A stretch of DNA of 64,000 bases, taken from positions 62,001 through 126,000 of the forward strand of contig JARGSG010000051.1 of NCBI GenBank assembly GCA_030374805.1. The letters are read 5' to 3'. Of this stretch, positions 35,047 to 45,557 are shown piece after piece (positions within the stretch are counted from its first letter, which is position 1; the number at the start of each line of letters is the position of its first letter). The translations under genes were made by a program, and so were the position numbers. The notes beneath the pieces are model-generated. The model searched no databases and was not told where the DNA came from. It was given only the letters and a program-made list of their open reading frames with translations. The stretch comes from Gracilaria gracilis (lineage: Eukaryota; Rhodophyta; Florideophyceae; Gracilariales; Gracilariaceae).

Positions 35047-35124
35047 GATGGATCTTCGTTGTGTTAGGAATTAGAACACATTAACCATTTACGGGAGAAG
35101 AAGCCTTAGTACCAAAGCAAGTAG

Positions 35125-35310
35125 TAGATCATGGTCTACCCTTTCCAACTCTGTTCGAATCTAAAAATACTTCACCCCCTCAGTTCCTAATGTCAATTAC
35201 GCTCCGTTCTAAGCTGAACCGGACGTTTGCGATTGCTTATGCTCTTCCTCCTCCACCTCCAAAGACCTTAGCTGACAAAACTTTGAGACAAAATCTATGA
35301 TAAGGATCAC
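35125..35310 (-). repeat. Relic copy of part of the tyrosine recombinase gene
   Basis: This stretch is similar to 32022-32210, in the same orientation. Shared blocks include CTGTTCGAATCTAAAAATAC against TTGTTCGAATCGAAAAATAC and CCTCCACCTCCAAAGACC against CCTCCACCTCGAAAGACC. It is a second, heavily decayed copy of the same element, separated from the first by the LINE fragment. Confidence 0.65.
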
Positions 35311-35565
35311 ACCAGGCCGATACACTCGGCCCAAACTGCATGCCAAAACACACAGGAACCAGGGAAATGTCAAGATTGGCAGTACCAAGAAACAGCAAAC
35401 TTGACATCCCTGCTCCGAATCGTCCTGGGAATATTAACCCATCTCAGCCACCATTCAGCAAGTCCCCACGAAAACACACATCTTCGAGACAAAGAAACCA
35501 CACTCGGCCAAACGCATAAACTGAGGGGTCGTCTAGGCTTAATTGATTTCAATCGAAGGGCGGCA

Positions 35566-36100
35566 TCATGGAGCTTTACTCATTTGAGAGATAGAAAGCT
35601 CCTCTACCTGCCTCTCTATCACATTCACCGTCCCTTTCAAAAGCCCATTCTCCCTCTTCGGCTCCCCCACCTCCCTTGCCACGCAATCCGCTATCCCATC
35701 AATATGCATCCTCATCTCCAACCCCACAACCTCCATCGCCTCCCCTACACTCGCAATCGCCTCCAATGGCACTCCACTTTCTGACGCACTCAGCATCGCC
35801 CCTCCCATATCCTTCACCCAATCCATAATGCAATCCATTTTCTCCGTCACACCAAACCCTATTACCCACACCCCCCTCCTCAACACAGTCGCGAATAAAT
35901 TCTCATTTCCACCATCACTCCCCATCTCCTCTTTAACGCCAAGCTATCTAAATTGTACAACACCACTTCTCGCCAGGGCATCCTTCTCCTTTTTCTTCTG
36001 CACAACCGCACAGGTCTCACTGCCCTTTATCACTCGCCCCGGCACATTGTCTCTTTCCTTTTTCGTTTGGAGCCGCAGTACTTTCCTCTTCCTTCTCCTG
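35566..36100 (-). pseudogene. Unrecognised charged protein frame
   Basis: A - strand frame with a lysine-rich start (QKKKEKDALARSG) continues through a TAG at 35942 into 35925-35566. There it becomes helical (ASVGEAMEVVGLEMRMHIDG) and ends KGTVNVIERQVEELS. It has the look of a coiled-coil or gag-like protein. It lies downstream of the recombinase of the DIRS-like element, outside its expected gene order, so its owner is unclear. Confidence 0.3.
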
Positions 36101-36401
36101 TGGCTGCGTCTCTGGCATCTCCCCTACGCCACGTCTGTTTCTTGCAAGTGCTAGGTTTTGGCTATGTTCGCCCAGATTTTGGCTGTATTCTCCTAGTTAA
36201 ATTTTTGTAAATATAACGAGATCTCTAATTCCAAAATTTGGATAAAATTGCTTGGTTCGCCTAGTTTGATCACGCAGGATATACTTGCTACTATTCCATC
36301 TGGTGTAGTTTGATGCGCTAGGAGATCCTGCACAGTTTTCCTCCTAGTGCAGTTTGGTTTCCCATATTTGTGCATAGTAGACGTATACACATACGGAATA
36401 T

Positions 36402-36535
36402 TGACTTACTTTAATCAGTGGGGGTTTGGTAAGTAGTGCTTTCTTTCGGTGCCGAAAGGTAGGCAGGGCTTCCCTGTCACCAGCCATACTCTTTTTTGGA
36501 AAGATACCAATGCAGCTTTGCGTGGTTACATCTCC
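36402..36535 (-). repeat. Direct repeat downstream of recombinase, distal copy
   Basis: About 134 bp, similar to 36730-36865 in the same orientation. Shared text includes GCAGCTTTGCGTGGTTACAT and AGTAGTGCTT. The two copies are about 328 bp apart. Such repeats after the recombinase suit the split direct repeats of PAT/Ngaro-type elements. Confidence 0.75.
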
Positions 36536-36729
36536 AGCATGCAAGCCGTAGCTGGGATTGATGGGAGGGAAAAAAGCAACAGGCACGAGGAGATTTGAGG
36601 CCAGAGACAGGGCGCCATTCTTGGGCACGGCTTCTCCGAGCTGACGCAAACGACGACGGCGGAGATGCTTTCACTTGGGTTTGGTGCCCTCACCTGCAAA
36701 TAAATCATTTTCCACGTGCCTTGAAACCC

Positions 36730-36865
36730 CATTATTTTAATCGGTGGGGCTTTACCAAGTAGTGCTTCCTTGCGATGCTGGAAGGTAGCCAGGGCTTTCC
36801 TGCCACCAGCCAAACTTTTGTTTGGCGAGGTATAAACGCAGCTTTGCGTGGTTACATGTCCCATA
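36730..36865 (-). repeat. Direct repeat downstream of recombinase, proximal copy
   Basis: This is the partner of 36402-36535, roughly three quarters identical by eye. It begins about 40 bp past the recombinase stop. The 195 bp between the copies contain no gene. Confidence 0.75.
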
Positions 36866-36901
36866 CCCAGATATGCTAGCCACCGGATAGCGTTCACTGC
36901 G

Positions 36902-37830
36902 TCAGCGAAAACAAATGTGTTCAATTTCATTGAACGCACTGTCCAACGTGCAGAGCTTCTCTACACTAATATTCTTCTTCATCAGCCATGACCGGCCTGT
37001 TTTCAAATAATGACGAAAAGAGCTCAGAGAATTCCACCTACCATTGATAGAAATGTCCTTTATATCCACGCCAGTAATAAAATCATGCAACTCGCCTCCG
37101 ATGCGTGCCGAATGTAGAGTAAACTTCATAGGGTTCAAACCAAAACGCGCGACAGCAGTGTTGAGATTCTTTGCGTATATCTGATAGGATACTTTGAAAA
37201 GAAGATCTTCGGACGAAACTTTTCGTTTTGACGTTAAATAATCCGATAGAAGAGCGATGGATGGAGAATCTTTTACAGGCACAAACCGTATTCCACCGGT
37301 CTTTGTCTCCATTATTTCAACTTCTACAGCATTTGGACCAAATCCTGACACATTTAGGACCCCTGAAAGAGCAATATCGCTCGCACGAAGATTCAGCATT
37401 TCATTGATGCAAAAATACCTAGCCCAAGCTACAGAAAAAGCGATTGTAGCCTTGCTTTTCTTCTCAATCAAGAATCTCTGTGCCAGAGTAAAAGTGATTT
37501 CTTTAGTGAGGAGCGTAGAGGGTTTGGCAATATGGGCTTTTCCCCAGCTTTTGAGGCTTCTATGCGCGAGCGGCAGCAATGTCTTACGCCGATTGTTGAC
37601 GATTTACAAAGCGCAGACTGCATTCACCATCTCCTGGTTTTTTCCCGCTCTTGGGCTGTCTTTTAAAGATTTTTCAATTTATACTGTGAGCTGCTCGTCC
37701 AGATCATCGAAGGAGGTGGTCTGCGTAGCATGAATTTCCGTGAAGGCGTCAAGGGCGTTGCAGTACTTTGCGACGGTCGGGGGCTTGATCTTAAGCGTTA
37801 TTAAGTGGTGTCGGTCGAAAAATGACAGAC
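36902..37830 (-). pseudogene. Tyrosine recombinase of the DIRS-like element
   Basis: The 225-codon open part (37579-36902) has NEMLNLRASDI (box I region), TLHSARIGG (H-x-x-R), GRWNS and FRHYLK with the nucleophilic Tyr. The box I Arg is replaced by Cys (TGC at 37409-37411). Upstream, in the same frame, the N-terminal core continues (TVAKYCNALDAF, DDLDEQLTV, AGKNQEMVNAV) across two TAA codons at about 37679 and 37607. In an active element this enzyme inserts a circular DNA intermediate. The lost Arg and the stops make this copy inactive. Confidence 0.75.
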
Positions 37831-37949
37831 TGTGTCTTGATTTACTTGGGGTTGTTGCACGCTAAACCACTAAGCGCTGCAGTGCAGTTGTTCTGCTGTG
37901 CTGGCTCGATTAACGGGACACGCAGCTGGCTGTATTTTGTGTCCTGTGG

Positions 37950-38405
37950 TGCAAGATTGTAGGCATAACGGCGGCAGAGAGTGGTAGGATTGTCGCATGG
38001 GTTTGCGTTTCGGGTGGAGCAGCTGCACACAGTCTGGAGACGACTGTTCGGTGAGCTCTATTGATACGCTTATGTGCACCAAGATTGGTTGCAGGTCGGC
38101 GGCAAGACATAGAGCGCATAAATTTTGGGCCATGCAGTTAGTTGCGCTGCTGGAAGACCTGCCTTTTGACAGGGCACCGACGACTACGAGAAATTCGAAG
38201 GGAATTATTAGTCTTTTTCCGTTGACTCGCTTTGATTTAAGCCAACGGAGAGCAAGAAGCTCTGTTCTTCCTTCCAGTATGTTAATATGCTCGCTTCATT
38301 CCCCAGCGTGAGCGAAGGCCGTAGTTCAGGAGGAAGATTTCACAAAGTCTTCGATATGGTTTTTCGTAGCGCCGTGTGCAGGAGAAACTGGCGACGTTAG
38401 TTCCC
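37950..38405 (-). pseudogene. RNase H domain of the DIRS-like element
   Basis: Reading on the - strand gives HINILEGRTELLALRWLKS, then FEFLVVVGALSKGRSSSSAT, then LCALCLAADLQPILVHISV. The I-N-x-L-E helix, the V-V-G-A-L-S-K-G-R-S-S-S block and the closing strand fit RNase H of DIRS-type elements. The usual Asp of the second acidic site appears as Glu in F-E-F-L-V-V-V. In-frame stops are present. Confidence 0.6.
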
Positions 38406-38408
38406 CGT

Positions 38409-39008
38409 TTAAGTGCACCAATGTCTCATCGAGGGAGGGGGTGGGCATTTTAGAACTTGACGTGAGTTCTCAGAGGTGATGCGTTGTACAGACGGGGTTT
38501 GTTGTGTACAAGACGGCACCTTTGCGAAGAGAGGCATCAAAAGCGATACAGCGTTTACAAAGGTCGTTGCGACGGAGAAGCGCGAGAGAGGCAGGGGACT
38601 TGCAATGTTCTCTATTTGGGTAGCAGCATTTCGTGCTGTTACTGCATTTGACGAATGTCCATGGAGGAGGCGGTAACAGTCAGAGAGAGCTGAGAGGATC
38701 GGGTGGTTACCGAGCGCAAGGCAGACTATCTCGCCCAAAAGCTCTTCAAGGTGGTCTTCCTCGTAAACGGGCAGCCTTTTGGTTACATTGAAACTCTTGG
38801 CGAAGAGATTGGCGTGCGATATGACTGCGGAGAGCTTGTTGTCGGGAAGAGCGATAATGCGCTGTCGGAAATCCCATACCTAGCCTATCAATTTGATTGA
38901 CTTTGTCTCGAGGTAGCCCAGAGGAGATGATTTTGTCACTTTGATAGGGAGCCCGCGTTCTAAAGGGATATTTTTTATATGAAGCTGGATTGCTTTAATG
39001 TCTCCTGG
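38409..39008 (-). pseudogene. Reverse transcriptase 3' half of the DIRS-like element
   Basis: The frame enters from the copia junction as PGDIKAIQLHIKNIPLERGL, then KVTKSSPLGYLETKSIKLIG, a stop, and VWDFRQRIIALPDNKLSAV. This matches the region after the RT active site, where a short L-G-x-x-W-D strand precedes L-P-x-x-K. It continues into LEELLGEIVCLALGNHPIL and on to 38409. The + strand frames over the same stretch are shadows. Confidence 0.6.
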
Positions 39009-39239
39009 TGTGGCGTAAGGTGCGCGGTTGACCGGTTGAATGAAATGAAAGCTTGATGTTGATGACTGACTGTGTGTGCTCGTCAAAAGAGAGTTGTCTC
39101 TCTGTCTTTACCTTTTCTACTACTCAACGACTACTCCTAGGAAGACAAACACAGCCTGTCTACGTCTGTAGTTACCCGTTGCAGTAGTCTCCTGAGAGGT
39201 GCCACCCACGCAGTTGGGCTGGCGCCTTAAATGGCTACA
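39009..39239 (-). repeat. 3' LTR of the copia element
   Basis: This 231-bp direct repeat of 45558-45788 begins TGTGGCGTAAGG and ends GGCTACA on the + strand. Read on the element strand it begins TGTAGCC. It has 18 substitutions and no gaps against the other LTR. Confidence 0.9.
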
Positions 39240-39257
39240 TTTGCTCTCTTTCTAATC
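39240..39257 (-). promoter_or_regulatory. Polypurine tract of the copia element
   Basis: On the - strand GATTAGAAAGAGAGCAAA directly precedes the 3' LTR. A purine-rich tract in this place primes plus-strand DNA synthesis in LTR retrotransposons. Confidence 0.6.
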
Positions 39258-39532
39258 AAGATTATATTGCAAACCATATTTCATTAAATGTTCCAATCTC
39301 TAACAACCCACTGCTCCGTCGGATGCTCAACTTTGTTGTAAAGTAATATGGTTTCAAAAACATTATTCTTAGTCAACTTAGTGAATGTGTATAATGGATT
39401 ATATTCAGAGCGAAGAAAACCAACGTCCGAAATTTCATGATGGTCATAAGATTATCTCGCAGAGCTTATATCAACGAGGGAATGCTTTTCAGCAGTCTCA
39501 GATGACTTTGTGATCACATCAAAAAGACTCAT

Positions 39533-39829
39533 TTAATCTGTGAACATTTTGATCGGAATATCCCTTCCAAGTATACGTGCTAGATCATTCTTCAAAGTAA
39601 AACCATTATCAAATGCGTCTGCAACGGCAAACACTTCACCTCCCAATACTGATCTCACAACACGGCGACTCTTATAGCTTTTGAATTTAACAATATTGCA
39701 ATTGTTGTACTTATCAGCGGGTAAGATGATATATCCTAGTTGGGATTTGAGATCATCATTATTAGCAAACGAAGAATCACTATATATCTTAATGTGTAGT
39801 GATTCTAAATCCAGGTTTACGAACTTCAT
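39533..39829 (-). pseudogene. Copia RNase H
   Basis: The frame contains IKIYSDSSFANNDDLKSQLG (first catalytic Asp in Y-S-D-S-S-F) and RVVRSVLGGEVFAVADAFD (catalytic Glu), ending in KMFTD, the start of the third acidic site. It is cut by a stop right after that Asp, so the C-terminal part of the domain, normally about another 60 residues, is missing or out of frame. The next 290 bases to the LTR hold no clear continuation. Confidence 0.75.
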
Positions 39830-39933
39830 TTAAAGCGGATCAGCGCTCTTGATCTGCTTAATCATTTTGTTCATTCTTTTCTCACCTTTTATGATAAACT
39901 TTTTTCTGCGGTAGTTTGTCCACATTTGTTCAC

Positions 39934-40721
39934 CTAAAAAGAAATGTGTGGGTAGTAATAAACAAGACAAGCTAATCGTGCTCTCTTGGAATGAAACTCT
40001 GTGTAGCTTCCTGAGTCATTGGGCGGGAATAGCCTGTTCAAAAAGTCCTTCTGATGAATTACATAACTTCCTTTTCCAATTTCAACTTTTGTTCCAGCGA
40101 ACTTGAAACTATCCATTTCCTTTCTCGGGATTCAAAACGTTCCAACGTTTTCTCACTAATGTGAAGAAATCCTTCGTCTCCAGTGATGATTGAATCGTCG
40201 ACGTAGGATCCAAGTAATCCAATTAAGGCGTCGTGCTTGCGTTTGTAAAACGCAGAAACGCCTCCTTTCATTGGGTTCATTTGGAGATCGTTACCGATGT
40301 GATCCATGATGGTTACATTGCAGTAATCGCTAGCGTCTGGTAAACCGTAGAGAGGTTTAATTAATTGAAGCATTGTTCCTTCGGTTAAATTAATTTCCTT
40401 AGGAGGTTTCAAGTACACTTCTCTCGCTAGGTTCTGACTGCTTTGTATATACGCCTGAGTGACGTCATGGCTCCATACTTTCCAACCGAAAATCGCTGCG
40501 ATTGATAAAATAATGCGAACTGTACTATGCCTTACTGTGGTGGCATTATGTACTAAGAAATTCTGATCTTTATCAGAAAAACCTTGAGCTTCGAGTCGAG
40601 CTTTGAAGAGTTCATCAGGGGTACCGGGATTTTTAATTGAATAAACGAACCGGGATCCAATGATATTGGCGTTGTTTGGTACTTCATATTTACTAACTTC
40701 CTTCCAAGTTCCTCGTTTCAC
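39934..40721 (-). pseudogene. Copia reverse transcriptase
   Basis: The main frame (40721-40059) has FKARLEAQGFSDKDQNFLV, WSHDVTQAYIQS (motif A, catalytic Asp), KPLYGLPDASDY and GSYVDDSIITG (the Y-V-D-D active site). These are all typical of Ty1/copia RT. A one-base shift near 40090 moves the thumb region into the frame 40116-39934 (SFKFAGTKVEIGKGSYVIHQ). The catalytic residues are intact. Confidence 0.85.
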
Positions 40722-40828
40722 TGATCCTTCAGTTTCCTTTTTTTGGCTTTCAAGAATCCAGGAGAGTCTTTACGGAGGTCGTTTGGTTTCAGAACTTCAG
40801 TTATAAATGTGTTGAATTGAGAGAAGCG

Positions 40829-41104
40829 CTATTTGAGTAAATGCTCCATGCTATTCGGTATTGATTTGGGCTTCTCTAATTTTTCATTATAATTTTCGTT
40901 TACGTATGGCTCAGCTTGATGAACGTTATTTTGTGCTTCGCCATTCCCTTTCTGAACGAAAACCTGCTTGCCTTCAATACGGGTGACTTTGAAGGATCCT
41001 GTCCAGTTTGGGGTTACGTTTTCTCGAAATATGAGTACCATGTCACCGGGAGTATATTCATGGTGAATTGCTTCTGGTAGACGTGAGTCCAGGGCAGTTT
41101 TCAA
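40829..41104 (-). pseudogene. Copia integrase C-terminal domain
   Basis: HEYTPGDMVLIFRENVTPNW and then TGSFKVTRIEGKQVFVQKG form an SH3-like fold signature (D-M-V-L-I-F-R...W-T-G-x-F-K-V). This is seen at the C-terminus of integrases, where it binds DNA. It is separated from the core by a stop at 41112. Confidence 0.65.
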
Positions 41105-41111
41105 ACGTAGT

Positions 41112-41770
41112 TCATTTGATAATGATTTCCATTTCTGAACGAGCGGTTAATAGAGCTTGCATGCGCTCTTCCTGGTCTGGCAGTTGAGTGCGGATGCCTG
41201 GGAAACAGCGGAGAACTCCAAAAACGAGAAGAGATGAGACGAGGCCTTCAGGGTTCATGGTATCGTTTATAGCTTTGACAGCTGTGGCGAGAATGAGATC
41301 ATCATTTTCAATATCTGCATCGTATTTAATCTTGTTAGATGTACGAAGTAGAGCTGCGTGATAACGTTCACCGGCACCGATTGAGTTATGGTTTTCCACG
41401 CCAGAAAGGCGAAAGTCAATTCCAAATTCATCCAGTTTGTCTTTCCACTTCGGCGAAGTGAAAACAGATCCTGGATCCCAACGGATCGAGTCCAGGTATC
41501 CAGTGCAAACTTGAGCCCAACAGTTGAGAACAGTATTCCTTATATCATCCAGTGATTGTCCTTCAAGGAATCGAGCGGCACCGAAGTGTGTGTGAATATC
41601 AAATACATACAACACGGCTTTCTTATTAATTGTAAATAAGTCTATAGCTAGATCCTGATTGAAGATTACACCATGTGGAAATGAAACGCGAAAGCGCTGT
41701 GGTTTTGGAGTGAAACGTTGACACATCTGACAAGCTTTGCTAATGGAAGTAAGCAATTCTCTTGTCTCTT
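41112..41770 (-). pseudogene. Copia integrase, zinc-binding end and catalytic core
   Basis: CQMCQRFTPKPQRF supplies the C-x2-C of the HHCC zinc module. Its histidine pair would lie upstream, where the frame is broken. The core follows with D in NQDLAIDLFTI, D in RWDPGSVFTS and E in SIGAGERYHAALL, that is D-D-E with spacing typical of retroelement integrases. The frame closes at a stop at 41112. Confidence 0.8.
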
Positions 41771-41886
41771 TGTTTGCTTCTCCTGGTTTAGCTCATTTGA
41801 GGAGATTATAGAGCTTTTTCATCGATGGATGATAGAAGTGAAGATGCAAGCGACGTCATTCATTTTTGCTGAATAACGTTTGGAAC

Positions 41887-42290
41887 TCATTCATTTAGAG
41901 ATAGATGTGTCCCGGGTTTACGTGTCAAAGGCATTTTCCATCCATTCTTGCACACCAACAGGTTGTCGACATTGTTGAAGTAAATCTTTTCTCGATCAAG
42001 AAAGTCTCGACCAAGTAGAAAGGGAATATCGAAATCAATAACGTCGACCATTAGCTTTATGAGGCGTCCTTGCGGTGCAACGATTCGGATGGGGATTTGA
42101 GCAATGCTGTTAAAAATGTTGTTTCCCAAACGGAACAGAATGTTGCTCTTGCGGTTCTTCATTTCGATACCGTATTTGGTGCAATACGCTTAAGCTTGCT
42201 TATGACCAATGACAGATCTTTGTGCACCAATATCGAGACATCCACAATTAAACTCTTCATTACAAGAGAATTCCAACTCGTTTTTTGATA
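41887..42290 (-). pseudogene. Copia aspartic protease
   Basis: In frame with the open part from 42162, the upstream sequence reads CLDIGAQRSVIGHKQA, then TAA, then AYCTKYGIEMK. D-I-G-A is the protease active site, with the usual D-T/S-G as D-I-G. The second half has DVIDFDIPFLLGRDFLDREK, the I-P-x-L-L-G-x-D flap and psi-loop region. The stop between them prevents a full product. Confidence 0.65.
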
Positions 42291-42438
42291 CCAAAAAGCC
42301 CGTAAATTTGCCTCTCAAATACCTTCGAAGCTTATGTGCTGTACCTTTTGAAACACTGTGAAGTTTGCGTTTCAGTTCGTCATTGCGAGCTTGGCCAAAG
42401 TCCAGAGGGGAGGTGGAGTTGTCGATGTCAAATTGCGT

Positions 42439-44368
42439 TTAGCAAGTCTTGAAAGGATCGGGCTGTTCGTCAATGATTTCGTCGGAGTCAGAATCCCCTT
42501 CATCATTATCCTCTAAGGCATCATCGGGCTCATCCTTAGTTGCGAAGAATGTGGTCGGGTCTTCAAAATCTGATTCATTCTCACTACCATCCTGGATTTG
42601 GGTGCATAGCTCGTACAATACGTGTTTCAGGGCTTTGTTCCGTGAGTTGAATTTACCAGAACGTTCAAGGTGTTGTACCTTACGGGAGGCGACTGTTGCA
42701 AGATCCTGGGGGTGCTTACAATTTCTGATTACGTGGCCTTCTTCACCACATCCAAAGCGAATTCCATTCTTGCGGAAGCGATGATTGTTTCGATAGTTCT
42801 TTCGATTATGCTTGTATCGACCGTAACGAGCGGGAGGGCCAGAATTGTAATTTGTGTTGAGCTTTTTGGACTTGGATGAGGAACCAAATGGGTTGGTTTC
42901 CTTCCGAGCTATCTTCTCTTCATTCTCACGTTGGATGGCACATTCCAATTGGGAGTAGAACTCTTGGAAATTGAGTTGTTCAGTATCCAAACGTGCAATA
43001 GAGAGAGTCGCCCAAGTGTTGCCGACAGCGGCCTGACGGAGAAATCCAATACGACAGGCTTCAGACTGAAAATGAGCAGGACCTTGCGGTGCAAGTTTAG
43101 AAATGTCAGCTTCAAGGGTTTCCAAAGCCTTGGTACTGCTGCCTCCGTTTTTCTCGTAACTTTCAAAACGGATGGCATTAAATTCGTTTTCAATTCGTTT
43201 CTTTCGTGCAGTAGAATTGTTTTGGTTTTCCATTAGGTCGTTTTCCATATCTAGGGAATCAACACGATCGAATATATTTTGCCAGAAAAATCGCTTAGCG
43301 CTGTCACGAAGGATATTGTGCATAAAAGAAATTTGCCTATCCGAGGGAGCATCGTAGTCAGCGAGGGCTAATTTGTATTACCTAAAGAACTCTTTCCATG
43401 ATTCACCAATTGCTCCAGAAAATTTAGAAGATTTGTTTTTGAAGCGCATTGCCACACGGTGTGCTAATTTAGAGTTATTAGCCTTTGACTCATTCCTATT
43501 AGGAGGGTGGTCCTGAGAAGTTCGAGAGTGAGTTCGAATATGTATGGTGTTGACATGCGCAGGTTCTTCAGGAGGGGAGTTGGTGGTGGGAGGGATTGTA
43601 TCAGTGGAGGGGGGTCAACAAGGCGGAAAGAAATAGGATTCTTAACAGACTGTTTTGCATGTGGTGAATGAATTGCTTGTGAGTCGTCAAGTAATTTCAT
43701 AGCGGTATTAATATCATCATGGTTGATATAAATTGTCTGAGCAAGAGAGAGAGTGTACGGTTTGAATGACTGGACAGGTTTCCACCAAATCAATTAATGA
43801 ACCTAGCCAAAGAGCTGAATAGACTCAGATTTTGAGTTAATTCATGCTGAAACAATTGTTCTGGTGTGGAATCATTGCGAAGTTCTCGAACAATTTGATT
43901 CCCGGTGAGGTTTGGAATATCCAGTTGATAGGATCGAATAGCTTCCCAGAGATTATGCTGCGGTTGATTGTGCATGTTCAAATGCTCACCCAATAGATTT
44001 ATACGAATGTTTGATGGCTCATATTGAGAGGGTAGGGGAATTCATGATCCCGGAGGAGGATAGGGTGAGCGAAGCGGGGGATTGGTGGTTGTAACCGGAG
44101 GGAGAGTGGAATGGCGATGAACCGAGACGTTGTTCGTAGGTATCGGGGAACTAGACGAGTCCATAGTACGGTTCATAGGAGTTCTTGAAGAAGCTTCTGG
44201 ATTGGAAGGTCCGGGATTCGAAGGTCCAGCGATGGATCCTGAATCGGTTTGCGGACCGGTTGGGTTTCCTTCTCCTGCCTGCTGCGTGTTCCTCGGAGTG
44301 GCACTTGGGGTCCTGAAGCGAAGAACAGGCGGGTTTTGACGATCAAGAACCATATTTGAAATGTTCAA
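42439..44368 (-). pseudogene. Copia gag
   Basis: A proline/serine-rich N terminus (44368-44042) is followed in frame, after TGA at 44042, by EHLNMHNQPQHNLWEAIRSY (43993-43790). Frame changes then give KFSGAIGESWKEFF at about 43415 with an in-frame TAA, and the long frame 43323-42439. Near its middle that frame has RFGCGEEGHVIRNC, a C-x2-C-x4-H-x4-C zinc knuckle whose first Cys is Arg. An acidic tail closes it. The layout is capsid, then nucleocapsid. Confidence 0.7.
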
Positions 44369-44628
44369 GTTTTTCTCTAATGAAAAATTGAAACTTCAAA
44401 TAAATATTCTAGAAATAAATTAAAATACTATGAAACTTTCAAAATACTGGCTAATTTTAAATTATTGTGCTATAATTTATTGTTTTTTAATGATTCTTGT
44501 AGTTTTTGTTAAGTTTTTATGGGTTTATGCTTTTTATTTGGGTTTTCGTGGTTTTATGAAAGGTTTTATGGAGAAAGCTAGAATAGATAGCTAGAATTGA
44601 TAGGGAAAGTATTTGTATTGCTAAATGT

Positions 44629-45426
44629 TTAAGAAAGGCTAATTTGCTTAAGCTTATTCACAACACTTCGGTGGCGGCGGCCTGAGCGGTGGCGGTCCAA
44701 GTCGATCTTCGTAATAAATGCCTGCCCACAAGGTCCACACGACCTCTGGTCCACTGGGACGGTCCGGGGTGTGTAAGCTTGATGCTTACAGCCCTCTAAG
44801 TGCCCCCTGTTTGTCGCTTTGGTATGGCTGACAGCGCTGCAGTCGCAAGTAAAAATTTTCCTATTTTTTACTTTTCGCTTTTGCTTGGCGATTGCCACGC
44901 GTTCAATCTGTATCGCAGCGCCGGCGTCGATTCCCTGTATGCGACGTGGGGGTGACAGCAAGGCTGCAGGGGTACTGTAGGGGTGTGACGCGCCGTGTTG
45001 CATCGGCAACAATGCGGAGGTGGGACGGATGTGTCTCGAGGCGCCGTGGCACGTGCCAGCAGTACGACGATTGCGCGAGCGGGGTGGGGGCGGTAGCGAC
45101 GGTGACCTTCGAAAGCCGTGGTTATCAGCGGGCGCGGTGGACTGCGTGGGGGAGAGGGGGCAGGACGCTGCGACGTACGGTCCAGGAGAGGTGGGATCGG
45201 TGTAAACGGGTGCGTCAGACGTGGCGGGTGACAGGCGGAGCGGGGAGGGTGTTGTAGGGCAGTAGCAGTTGGCCTGCACGTAAGGATCGACTTCGACGGG
45301 TTCTAAGTCTAAGACAGCAGGGTAGGGAGGAGTCCCAGGAGGGGAAGAATGCTCCGAAGAGGAGGACATTGGGTAGGAAAACATAGGGTTAGTACGCAGT
45401 CGTAACGATTGTTTTGAGCAGTACAA
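44629..45426 (-). CDS. Accessory ORF with C2H2-type zinc finger upstream of gag
   Basis: This intact 265-codon frame lies between the 5' LTR and gag on the element strand. Residues 1-150 are proline/serine rich. A basic segment (AIAKQKRKVKNRK) precedes a first cysteine/histidine cluster (CDCSAVSHTK...HLEGC) and a clear finger CGPCGQAFITKIDLDRH...H (C-x2-C-x12-H-x5-H). Ty1/copia elements normally start with gag, so this is an extra gene, probably a nucleic-acid-binding protein. It is the only ORF of this element without stops, which suggests it was translated until recently or is short enough to survive by chance. No known family is assigned. Confidence 0.6.
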   Translation of the reverse strand: MYCSKQSLRLRTNPMFSYPMSSSSEHSSPPGTPPYPAVLDLEPVEVDPYVQANCYCPTTPSPLRLSPATSDAPVYTDPTSPGPYVAASCPLSPTQSTAPADNHGFRRSPSLPPPPRSRNRRTAGTCHGASRHIRPTSALLPMQHGASHPYSTPAALLSPPRRIQGIDAGAAIQIERVAIAKQKRKVKNRKIFTCDCSAVSHTKATNRGHLEGCKHQAYTPRTVPVDQRSCGPCGQAFITKIDLDRHRSGRRHRSVVNKLKQISLS

Positions 45427-45541
45427 CTTACTTTAAACTCTTTGTCCTAGAGACAGCAGGTTTGAATGCAGTATAAGATCCTATAGGTACACTTGTACTG
45501 GGTAGGAGTAGACTGCGGAGTATGCTCGGTGCGCAGAAACG

Positions 45542-45557
45542 CGGCTTGATTCGCCAA
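45542..45557 (-). promoter_or_regulatory. Putative primer-binding site of the copia element
   Basis: On the - strand TTGGCGAATCAAGCC follows the 5' LTR directly. The TGG after one base would pair with the CCA end of a tRNA. The tRNA is not identified. Confidence 0.4.
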
